From CAZAQS01 sp046485135 (GTDB taxonomy: Bacteria > Chloroflexota > Anaerolineae > Anaerolineales > UBA4823): DNA of 9,918 bases. The notes below the pieces were generated by a model. The model was given only the letters and a program-made list of their open reading frames with translations. It searched no databases and was not told the origin of the DNA. The DNA lies in assembly GCA_046485135.1 (NCBI GenBank), contig JAWOHN010000249.1:1-9918 (forward strand), written 5' to 3'. Each line of letters begins with the position of its first letter. Position 1 is the stretch's first letter. Position numbers and translations under genes: made by a program. Shown piece by piece: positions 1 to 5,690 of this stretch.

Positions 1-84
1 AAAGACCAGACTAAAGATCAGACCAAGGATCAGATCCGCGACAAGGATAAGATCCATGTAACGGCCGATCAGACCAAAGACCAT
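1..84. repeat. Imperfect 12-bp tandem repeat at the left edge
   Basis: Positions 1-36 are three imperfect 12-bp units of the form AARGAYCAGAYY. Degenerate copies continue to about 54, and a further copy (GATCAGACCAAAGACCATG) lies at 66-84. The repeat may continue outside the window. The plus frame reads as KDQT-like units to a stop at 139-141. The codon-aligned minus frame reads as a hydrophobic stretch (LILGLIFSLVF) open to the edge. I cannot tell which frame, if any, is coding. Confidence 0.5.
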
Positions 85-346
85 GCACGGGAGTATCTTG
101 CGCCGGAAGAGTGGCTTCCGGCAGTGGCTGCGTTGGGGTAGGCTCAGGCGTCGGAGCAGATTCGGTCAATTGGGCGATGACCGTCTGCACAGCAGCCGTG
201 TAGATGGCATCCGGGGTCAGCTCCAATACCGGTTCAGGGGTTGGAGTTGCCGGCACTGGCAGTGAACAAGAGCTGGCCGCGATCACCAGAAAAATCACCA
301 AAACACCAAATATACCTATCCGCACAGATCGAAATTTCATCATCAT
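11..346 (-). CDS. Short Pro/Thr-rich lipoprotein, probably a truncated relative of the neighbouring NBR1-Ig lipoprotein
   Basis: The start at 346 is chosen because AAGGAGAA lies four bases upstream of three consecutive ATG codons; an in-frame ATG at 382 has no comparable site. The 111-residue product has a basic start (KFRSVR), a hydrophobic stretch at about residues 10-24 and a lipobox-like AASSC with Cys27, so it is probably a lipoprotein on the outer face of the membrane. Residues 47-61 (AIYTAAVQTVIAQLT) match residues 37-51 of the lipoprotein at 638-1882 at about 10 of 15 positions. A Pro/Thr/Glu linker follows at residues 64-86. The relative then carries an Ig domain, but here the frame runs only 25 more residues, rich in W, S, D and G, and stops in a tandem repeat at the window edge. 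I suspect truncation or frameshift near position 85-100. The function is unknown. Confidence 0.6.
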   Translation of the reverse strand: MMMKFRSVRIGIFGVLVIFLVIAASSCSLPVPATPTPEPVLELTPDAIYTAAVQTVIAQLTESAPTPEPTPTQPLPEATLPAQDTPVHGLWSDRPLHGSYPCRGSDPWSDL

Positions 347-448
347 TTTTCTCCTTAACCACCTATAAAGGTAGCTATGCACTTATCCGTGGTTGGTCCT
401 TTTCACGTTTCATTGGAGTGCTATCGCTATGAGGGACATCCGCCCCTA

Positions 449-457
449 ATTATATCC
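449..457 (-). promoter_or_regulatory. Possible -10 box for the short lipoprotein gene
   Basis: The minus strand reads TATAAT at 454-449, about 100 bases upstream of the start codon at 346. No convincing -35 hexamer lies 16-18 bases further upstream, so the call rests on the exact -10 match and its position in the intergenic region. Confidence 0.3.
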
Positions 458-558
458 AACAAAGCAAAATGAGATTGGCTGATTATGGGAGGGAAACGCT
501 CAAAGGTTGTTGGCGAATATTGGGCGCAGATAAAATGGGGAGTTTGGAGGCTGGACAG

Positions 559-606
559 TTGCAGGAAATTCAAGCGGGTCATCTGACCCGCTTGAATTTC
601 CTGCAA
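559..606. repeat. Perfect 23-bp inverted repeat with a 2-nt centre
   Basis: The left arm (559-581) begins TTGCAGGAAATTC and the right arm (584-606) is its exact reverse complement; only TC separates them. The element lies 31 bases downstream of the stop codon of the lipoprotein gene at 638-1882. It could act as a transcript-end hairpin for that gene. However, no T-tract follows on the minus strand, so it is not a standard intrinsic terminator. A small mobile or regulatory palindrome is also possible. Confidence 0.9.
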
Positions 607-637
607 TAGAGAGAACTGATATATACAGAAGGAAGTT

Positions 638-1882
638 TTAGCGCATGACTCTGGGCAAGAGCCAGAACACATTGTCATCCACGGAGTTACCGTTATTGTA
701 AACCGTTAAGATAAATTCCACCGATTTGCCGGCCAGGGGAGCCAGGTCGATATCGAGCTTGGTGATGCTCCGGTCGAAAACTTCTGTCCAGTTCCCCAGG
801 GTCTGCACAGACCCGCCATCTGCCCGGTAGTTGAGCTGGAAGACGACGCTGCAGCCCGGGCTGTTGTCCATACAACCGATGACGGTGCGAAAACGATCAC
901 CGGCTTGCACCTTGAATGGCGGGAACCTTCCTTGGATAGTCCCACCATCGCTGTTGTCGGGACGGACGACGATGGCCGGCTCGTTTTCCTTGACGCCGTT
1001 TTCGAGCACTGGTTCAGCCTGCACCAGGACAAAGCCGCTTTCAACATCGGTTAGCTGACCAGGGCAAGTGACCAACTCAACCCGGTTGCGCCACTCAGCC
1101 GAACAGTAGTTTTCGATAAGGTTGAATACCATATCAGATGGCTCAGCCACACGGATTTTGACCCAAAAGACCTGCTGGGCATTGGTTCCAATGCCAAAGT
1201 TCACCCCGTTTGCGTTGCGCAGCTGCCAGTAGCCGGTATAATCTCCCGCCTGAAGAGGCGCCCGCATTTCGACAGAGACATCCACCGTCTCGCCCGGCCT
1301 GACCTGCGTATCCAACCAGACACGGCTAGGAGCATCCATCTGATTTCCGCTGACAAATACAAGGGCATAATCTCGGGTCCAGGTACAAGAACCAATGTTT
1401 TGCAGACGCCAAATCTTGGTAAAGGTCGTGCCGCCTTTGATAATATTGCCATCACTGATCTGGACATCACGCACGAACGAGGCCCAATCACAAGGGATCG
1501 GGGTAGGTGTTATCGTCGGCGTGGGGGTATCCGTCGGCGGTGGGGTGGGCGTATCCGTCGGCGGCGGGGGCGGCGTATCCGTAGGTGTAGGCGGGGGCGT
1601 ATCCGTGGGAGTCGCCGTGGCAGGAGGCGGTGATTCCACCGGCATTGTTGGGGAGGCCATCGGGGGTGTGCTATCTTCCCCGGCAGCGATCTCAGTTAAT
1701 CTTGCAATGGCAGTCTGACCGGCGTCAAGGGTCAGCCTGGCGATCACCGTTTCTGCCGCCTGGGTGTATAAAGCGCCTGTATCCTCTGGCTCCGGGACAT
1801 CAGGAAGAAGCCCATTACAGGCTGCCAGAGCCAGGCTGGCCAGAATACCAATAAGAATTGTGTAAAACAGCTTTGTGTGCAT
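638..1882 (-). CDS. Lipoprotein with NBR1-type Ig-like domain and C-terminal beta domain
   Basis: AAAGGAGAA six bases upstream supports the start at 1882. The 414-residue product begins with a lipoprotein signal ending in LAAC (Cys22), so it should be anchored on the outer face of the membrane. Residues 37-66 contain two copies of a TxIARLT motif. A Pro/Thr/Asp linker follows at about 74-130, with a repeating TDTPPPTP unit. Residues 131-246 match the NBR1 central-domain Ig family (Pfam N_BRCA1_IG as I recall it), with FTKIWRLQNIGSCTW at 154-168 and GDYTGYWQLR at 213-222. Residues 250-414 form a second, probably beta-sandwich, domain with Cys260, 273, 337 and 344 as possible disulphide partners. 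This C-terminal part resembles carbohydrate-binding folds only in general character. The role may be binding or scaffolding at the cell surface; the ligand is unknown. Confidence 0.88.
   Translation of the reverse strand: MHTKLFYTILIGILASLALAACNGLLPDVPEPEDTGALYTQAAETVIARLTLDAGQTAIARLTEIAAGEDSTPPMASPTMPVESPPPATATPTDTPPPTPTDTPPPPPTDTPTPPPTDTPTPTITPTPIPCDWASFVRDVQISDGNIIKGGTTFTKIWRLQNIGSCTWTRDYALVFVSGNQMDAPSRVWLDTQVRPGETVDVSVEMRAPLQAGDYTGYWQLRNANGVNFGIGTNAQQVFWVKIRVAEPSDMVFNLIENYCSAEWRNRVELVTCPGQLTDVESGFVLVQAEPVLENGVKENEPAIVVRPDNSDGGTIQGRFPPFKVQAGDRFRTVIGCMDNSPGCSVVFQLNYRADGGSVQTLGNWTEVFDRSITKLDIDLAPLAGKSVEFILTVYNNGNSVDDNVFWLLPRVMR
1503..1622 (-). repeat. 24-bp tandem repeat encoding the Pro/Thr linker
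   Basis: The plus-strand octamer GTATCCGT recurs at 1527, 1551, 1575 and 1599, exactly 24 bases apart, with a degenerate unit before it near 1503. Each unit encodes eight residues of the TDTPPPTP type in the lipoprotein linker. In-frame slippage here would change linker length without breaking the protein. Confidence 0.85.
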
Positions 1883-1927
1883 GGCTAGTTCTCCTTTATT
1901 TCAACGATCTATAGACGCTGTTTTGAT

Positions 1928-1970
1928 AAAAAAAGTTCCACGGCAGTTCAACTAAAGAACCAGCGTGGAA
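1928..1970 (-). terminator. Rho-independent terminator after the oxidoreductase/TIM-barrel transcript
   Basis: On the minus strand TTCCACG (1970-1964) pairs with CGTGGAA (1942-1936). Inside this a 4-bp GTTC/GAAC stem closes a 7-nt loop, with a 3-nt internal mismatch between the stems. One base after the stem comes a run of seven T (1934-1928). It lies about 55 bases past the stop codon at 2025 and just upstream of the next gene, whose start is at 1882. That gene therefore probably has its own promoter. Confidence 0.88.
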
Positions 1971-2024
1971 ATGCAGACCAGAGGAATTTGTAAGAAAAAT
2001 AGATTTATCCTGAATTTACGGCGT

Positions 2025-3038
2025 TTATTTACCCCCGATGAGGAGGCGGCGAATCTGTTTTGCCAGCAGGAAAGCGCCCGTGACGGTCAGGATGACTGTC
2101 ATAGGATGGGCGCTGAGCCACAGAAACGAGCGCAGAGCTGTTCGCCAGCCGTCTACAATCTCAGCCTGCTCAACGGGTTCAATGATAGGACGGTCCCACT
2201 CAAATACTTTCAGACGCTTGAGATAGCCAGCCCGATAGCAACCTTCCAGGCTGAAGATGTGGATATCCTCACTGAATACCCAGGCCAGGCGCAGGTCGCG
2301 GGCCAGCTCATTCCATTCCAGCGGACGGGTATCCAAGACGCCGATATCTACGCCTCCACCCGTGCTGCCCACACCGATCGATTGAGCCTGTGGTCCATAG
2401 CTCCACAAGAAGCCAGGACCATGGGGGCGCAAAAAGCTGGTGTATAACATCAATACTTCCCGATCGGCCGGCAGATCCACCAGACATAAAGTGCGCTGTA
2501 ATAAGCTGGAGTGCATATTGCGTTCATCGACCATGATGGGAAACTGGTACACATCTACTCGGTAACCATCCAGGCGAATCTGCTCAACCAGGGCGTTATA
2601 GCGCGCCCGGGCTTCAGATAAGTTCCGCCGGCGAAAGGCCCGCCCGAACAGCTTCCATCCTACGCGCAATCTCGCCTGAGCAAACTGCTGCATTTCTCGA
2701 ATATCCGGTTCGATATCCAACCCGATCCCATCCCAAATCAGACCATGCTGGTGAGTCCAGGTATTGAAATCCTCATAGCGCGCCAGCGCCTGCGGGGCGT
2801 TGCCCAAATTGCACCAATAACCTTCCTGGACAGGCAACAACAACCAGGCCACTACGGGGATGCCAGCTACATTTAGCTTGCGAACAACTGCAGCCCGGAG
2901 CGGGCTTAAGTCAAGCAGACCCAGGCTGATCGAGGCCTGCATGGTCTTCAGGTCATCCATCAACTCTGGCTGTTCGAACAGGTCTGATAATTCCTGGCTG
3001 TCTAGCTCACAATAAAATGTTATGCAGGGTTTTCCCAT
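2025..3038 (-). CDS. Predicted TIM-barrel (glycoside-hydrolase-like) protein with C-terminal membrane segment
   Basis: GGAGG six bases upstream supports the ATG at 3038. I do not recognise the 337-residue family. Regularly spaced hydrophobic strands ending in polar or acidic residues suggest a beta/alpha barrel: PVVAWLLL (61-68), WDGIGLDIEPD (102-112), YRVDVYQFPIMVDE (159-172), EVLMLYTSF (194-202) and DIHIFSLEGCY (258-268). The LDIEP segment resembles the acidic strand-end motif of GH18-like barrels, with Glu110 as a candidate acid/base residue and Glu265 as a possible partner; both are inferred. There is no signal peptide. A hydrophobic segment at about 311-326, followed by KQIRRLL, suggests a tail anchor with a short cytoplasmic end, so the orientation of the barrel is unclear. 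It follows the oxidoreductase gene by 79 bases on the same strand and precedes a terminator, so the two are probably co-transcribed. Confidence 0.8.
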   Translation of the reverse strand: MGKPCITFYCELDSQELSDLFEQPELMDDLKTMQASISLGLLDLSPLRAAVVRKLNVAGIPVVAWLLLPVQEGYWCNLGNAPQALARYEDFNTWTHQHGLIWDGIGLDIEPDIREMQQFAQARLRVGWKLFGRAFRRRNLSEARARYNALVEQIRLDGYRVDVYQFPIMVDERNMHSSLLQRTLCLVDLPADREVLMLYTSFLRPHGPGFLWSYGPQAQSIGVGSTGGGVDIGVLDTRPLEWNELARDLRLAWVFSEDIHIFSLEGCYRAGYLKRLKVFEWDRPIIEPVEQAEIVDGWRTALRSFLWLSAHPMTVILTVTGAFLLAKQIRRLLIGGK

Positions 3039-3078
3039 ATCGATCCTCCGTTACCATTCGAACAACCAGGTTTGCCCA

Positions 3079-3101
3079 GCTGGCGGTAAGGCCTACCCAG
3101 C
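3079..3101 (-). other. Hairpin between the oxidoreductase and TIM-barrel genes
   Basis: GCTGG (3079-3083) pairs with CCAGC (3097-3101), and GTA (3086-3088) with TAC (3094-3096), with a 2-nt bulge and a 5-nt loop. No T-tract follows on the minus strand, so it is not an intrinsic terminator. It might modulate downstream expression or processing, but the stem is short and could be chance. Confidence 0.35.
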
Positions 3102-3117
3102 CACCGCGATCAGCGCA

Positions 3118-4119
3118 TCAAGACAGACTGACCGGCCGGTTCTCGCGAGCCGAAGCCAGGAGAGCCAAAATTACGGCGATATTGTTACGGCTTTCGGCAA
3201 GAGAGATAGCAGGGGCTTTGCCCTCCAAGATGACCGCAGCCATATCATCCACCTCGCCCAGGTAGAGCTCCTGACCTTTGACAGGGATCTTCTTGATATT
3301 TTCCCCCACCTCTAACAGCAAACTCTCCCTCTTGTCCGGTTTAAATGGCACCGGCACGTGCAAAACGCCTTTACTGCCGATGAATTCCATGAAAGACCTT
3401 TGTGGAGCGCGAAAACTCGAGTCAAACTGGACGAATACGTCTCCGGCAAAGCGCATCTGCCCGGCAAAGGTCTCATCCACGCCCCCTGGACCCGGCTGCT
3501 GCCAGCCAAAGACCTCCAGGGGCTCCTGCCCAATCACATAACGGGCAAAGCTGATCGGGTAGCAACCCACATCCCAAATACTGCCGCCGCCTAAATCAGC
3601 AGACAGGCGCACATCATTGGGGTTTGAGATGTTAAAGCTGAAGGCGCCTCTGACCAGACGCAGCTGACCAATCTCTCCCGCTTGCACCATTTCTCGAACC
3701 ATACGGGTCTGCGGATGGTGCCTATACATGAAAGCTTCAGCCACCAGCACGCCGGCCTGGCCTGCCGCGGCGGAGATGGCGTCCACTTCTGCCAGGGTCA
3801 AAGCCAATGGCTTCTCGCACAGAACATGTTTGCCAGCCTGGCAGGCTTTGATGGTCCATTCAGCGTGCAGCGAGTTCGGAAGCGGGTTATAGATGATATC
3901 GATGTGCGGGTCCGCCAGTAAAGCCTCATAACTGCCATAGCTTTTGGGAATGCCCCATTCCCGTGCAGCTGCTTCTGCTTGAGGCAGGGAGCGGCTGGCA
4001 ATTGCGACCAGCTCGTGCCGGGGAGAGGACTTAATCGGTGGAATGACCGCCCGCTTGATCCGTGCGGTGCTCAGGATGCCCCACTTTAAGATTTGCTTAC
4101 CTGGTTGCGTTTGAGTCAT
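3118..4119 (-). CDS. Gfo/Idh/MocA-family NAD(P)-dependent oxidoreductase
   Basis: This cytoplasmic dehydrogenase of 333 residues is of normal family length. The N-terminal Rossmann segment starts KWGILSTARI (12-21), a GxxxxA variant of the dinucleotide-binding loop. The family EKP motif is at 102-104, with Lys103 the expected active-site lysine. The second-domain motif GGGSIWDVGCYP (177-188) places Asp183 and Tyr187 at the usual catalytic positions. The GGGxxxDVGCYP form is typical of the branch containing D-xylose and dihydrodiol dehydrogenases, but the substrate cannot be read from sequence. AAGGAA lies nine bases before the ATG at 4119. It is the first gene of the unit that continues into the TIM-barrel gene. 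With sugar-polymer genes nearby, a sugar or sugar-nucleotide substrate is plausible but inferred. Confidence 0.93.
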   Translation of the reverse strand: MTQTQPGKQILKWGILSTARIKRAVIPPIKSSPRHELVAIASRSLPQAEAAAREWGIPKSYGSYEALLADPHIDIIYNPLPNSLHAEWTIKACQAGKHVLCEKPLALTLAEVDAISAAAGQAGVLVAEAFMYRHHPQTRMVREMVQAGEIGQLRLVRGAFSFNISNPNDVRLSADLGGGSIWDVGCYPISFARYVIGQEPLEVFGWQQPGPGGVDETFAGQMRFAGDVFVQFDSSFRAPQRSFMEFIGSKGVLHVPVPFKPDKRESLLLEVGENIKKIPVKGQELYLGEVDDMAAVILEGKAPAISLAESRNNIAVILALLASARENRPVSLS

Positions 4120-4139
4120 GCAGCAGATTCCTTTTGAGT

Positions 4140-4145
4140 ATTGTA
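4140..4145 (-). promoter_or_regulatory. Possible -10 box for the oxidoreductase gene
   Basis: The minus strand reads TACAAT at 4145-4140, about 20 bases upstream of the start codon, with GTGATG (three of six to TTGACA) 17 bases further upstream. This implies a very short leader. The match is weak. Confidence 0.28.
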
Positions 4146-4317
4146 CCTGCTCCGGTAAAAGCCATCACAGGGTGAATATCCGACCCAGATTGGTTAATGC
4201 GAGTATACACTACTTTATTACACCTGCTCGGTCTTTCGGGCAGCGATGCCCATAACCGTGGTAGTTCTCGTGCGACCGGTTAGTGGGATCATACAGTTTC
4301 AGGCAGCCCCGGTAAGG

Positions 4318-4323
4318 TATAAT
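4318..4323 (+). promoter_or_regulatory. -10 box (TATAAT) for the sugar transferase gene
   Basis: An exact TATAAT lies just upstream of the sugar transferase gene. The region 16-18 bases before it (around 4295-4301, AGTTTCA) is a poor -35. If used, transcription would start near 4330, downstream of the possible GTG start at 4326, so translation would begin at the ATG at 4347 with a leader of about 17 bases. Confidence 0.45.
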
Positions 4324-4346
4324 TCGTGCAGGCGAAACCCTCCACC

Positions 4347-5492
4347 ATGAGCAGAAATCAAGTGAGAACTTCAACCGAACAAGGCAAACGTGTAGCAGGA
4401 CAACTGGCCTGGCTGGCAATCGCCTCCTATGGGGGAATAGCCATTTCGATCGCGTTGTTCACCTGGTTCTACGAGCAAGCGCTCTTTACCGGTCCGCAAA
4501 CGAGAACAGAGAGCATCCTTACATCCCTGAGCGTAGTAGGGCTGCATATGGGTTTGGTGGTGGCTTTGGAGCGCCTGTTCGTTAACCTACCCATGCGGCG
4601 GAAGTTGCGCTACCGCACGGCTTTCCTGGTCAGCGTGGGGTTGGGATGGGCGCTATGGGTTTCTGTAATAATTTTTAGCGGGCGGTTTACGGGCCTATTT
4701 TTGCCGGTTTTCGCATTCAGCGGCGCGTTTTTTGGCGGTCTAGTTGCCACTGCCATTAACGAAAACCTGTGGGAGAATAACTCGCCGCCCTCCACCCGGA
4801 TTCAAACTGAAGTGCACCAGCGGCACTTGGAAGTGACCGGCATTCCCGCGGCGGGATCCTGGACGAAACGATGTTTTGACCTGTGCCTGGCAATCATTGG
4901 AGTCGCCGGATCTGCGCCGGTGTGGGGCTTGATCTCTTTTCTGGTCTGGTTTGAAGACCCTGGCCCGATCTTGTTTGTAAAAAATTCGGTTGGGAAAGGT
5001 GGACGCAATTTCCACCAGTACAAATTCCGCACAATGGTGCGGGGTGCAGAAGTCAACACCGGCCCGGTGCTCTCGAGAGAAGGGGATGATCGCGTTCTGC
5101 TGGTAGGCAGATTGCTAAGAAAGACAGCCCTGGATGAATTGCCGCAGGTGATCAATATCCTCAAAGGGGAGATGAGCTTCGTGGGACCACGCCCGCAGCG
5201 GACCGTACTGGTTCACGATTACCTGGCGGCTATGCCCGAGTACGCCGAGCGACACCGGGTCTTGCCCGGTCTGTCTGGATTAGCACAGGTCGCCGGCGAT
5301 TATTACCTGACTCCCCGGCAGAAGTTACGCTTTGATCGCCTGTATATCCAAAACTTGAGCCTGGGCAATGATGTCAAACTGCTGTTCCTGGCTTGCTTGA
5401 TTACTTTTTGGTTTCGCTGGAGGAAAGGCTGGACCGGTAGACTACCGCGCAGATTGTTGAAGCTAGGGGTGAGCGAAGAACGCTTCTCTTAA
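4347..5492 (+). CDS. Polyprenyl-phosphate sugar phosphotransferase (bacterial sugar transferase family), exopolysaccharide initiation
   Basis: This membrane enzyme should transfer a sugar-1-phosphate from a nucleotide sugar to undecaprenyl phosphate, the first step of surface glycan assembly. From the ATG (381 residues), four hydrophobic segments at about 16-36, 58-76, 91-110 and 115-137 precede the catalytic region. A membrane segment at about 176-200 starts the conserved domain with KRCFD. Then come KFRTM (226-230), TALDELPQ (260-267, including the Asp263-Glu264 dyad), SFVGPRP (277-283), PGLSGLAQV (307-315) and KLRFDRLY (326-333). All are hallmarks of the family (Pfam Bac_transf). At this length there is no room for the Rossmann-like CoA-binding-type domain of long WbaP-type enzymes. 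The GTG at 4326 in the same frame is an alternative start with AAGG eight bases upstream; the ATG is preferred because of the TATAAT at 4318, but it lacks a good ribosome site. Confidence 0.92.
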   Translation: MSRNQVRTSTEQGKRVAGQLAWLAIASYGGIAISIALFTWFYEQALFTGPQTRTESILTSLSVVGLHMGLVVALERLFVNLPMRRKLRYRTAFLVSVGLGWALWVSVIIFSGRFTGLFLPVFAFSGAFFGGLVATAINENLWENNSPPSTRIQTEVHQRHLEVTGIPAAGSWTKRCFDLCLAIIGVAGSAPVWGLISFLVWFEDPGPILFVKNSVGKGGRNFHQYKFRTMVRGAEVNTGPVLSREGDDRVLLVGRLLRKTALDELPQVINILKGEMSFVGPRPQRTVLVHDYLAAMPEYAERHRVLPGLSGLAQVAGDYYLTPRQKLRFDRLYIQNLSLGNDVKLLFLACLITFWFRWRKGWTGRLPRRLLKLGVSEERFS

Positions 5493-5614
5493 TGACACAG
5501 AGGGCATTGGAAGATAGATTGCGTCCCTTCGCTCCGCTCTGGGCAGGCTGCTGCGCTTAGGCCGCCCAGAAGAACGCTGGGCCGCACGCAATGACTGAGG
5601 AATGATGTGTCATT
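5491..5614. repeat. Nested inverted-repeat element (REP/MITE-like) between convergent genes
   Basis: Three inverted pairs are nested. The outer pair is AATGACACA (5491-5499) with TGTGTCATT (5606-5614). The middle pair is ATTGCGT (5518-5524) with ACGCAAT (5586-5592). The core pair is TCTGGGC (5538-5544) with GCCCAGA (5564-5570), the core extended by GGC/GCC after a 1-nt bulge. AATGAC also occurs at 5590 and 5652. The style (GCAATGAC ends, CTTCGCTCCGCTC inside) recalls dispersed non-coding repeats found in many bacterial genomes. The left end overlaps the stop codon of the sugar transferase gene. It may double as a transcription barrier between the convergent genes. Confidence 0.7.
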
Positions 5615-5690
5615 TCGGAATGAAGAGCACTGGTGCTGTGGATTTACTCCTAATGACAGTTGGTGGTGCTGTTGCTGGCTCAGCGCTCAA

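Noticed and set aside
559..606. CRISPR or phage attachment site at the long inverted repeat
   Set aside because: There is a single palindrome with no direct repeats, spacers, integrase or tRNA nearby.
427..678. 83-residue minus-strand open frame between the two lipoprotein genes
   Set aside because: It reads through the perfect 23-bp inverted repeat, overlaps the end of the 638-1882 gene, and its product shows no domain-like pattern.
1395..1718. Gly/Val-rich plus-strand frames opposite the lipoprotein linker
   Set aside because: They are the antisense reading of the Pro/Thr-coding 24-bp repeat, which keeps all frames open; the minus-strand gene has signal, domains and ribosome site.
1965..2447. 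160-residue plus-strand frame opposite the TIM-barrel gene
   Set aside because: It begins within the terminator hairpin and has no recognisable features, while the minus-strand gene has a strong ribosome site and coherent strands.
3045..3055. Identical GGTAACGGAGG leader before the TIM-barrel gene and the duplicated-domain gene (9681-9691)
   Set aside because: An 11-base match is expected by chance in a window of this size, and part of it is the shared ribosome site; in one case it also includes a stop codon.
4210..4419. 69-residue minus-strand frame across the divergent intergenic region
   Set aside because: It overlaps the sugar transferase start and its -10 box and shows no protein-like pattern.
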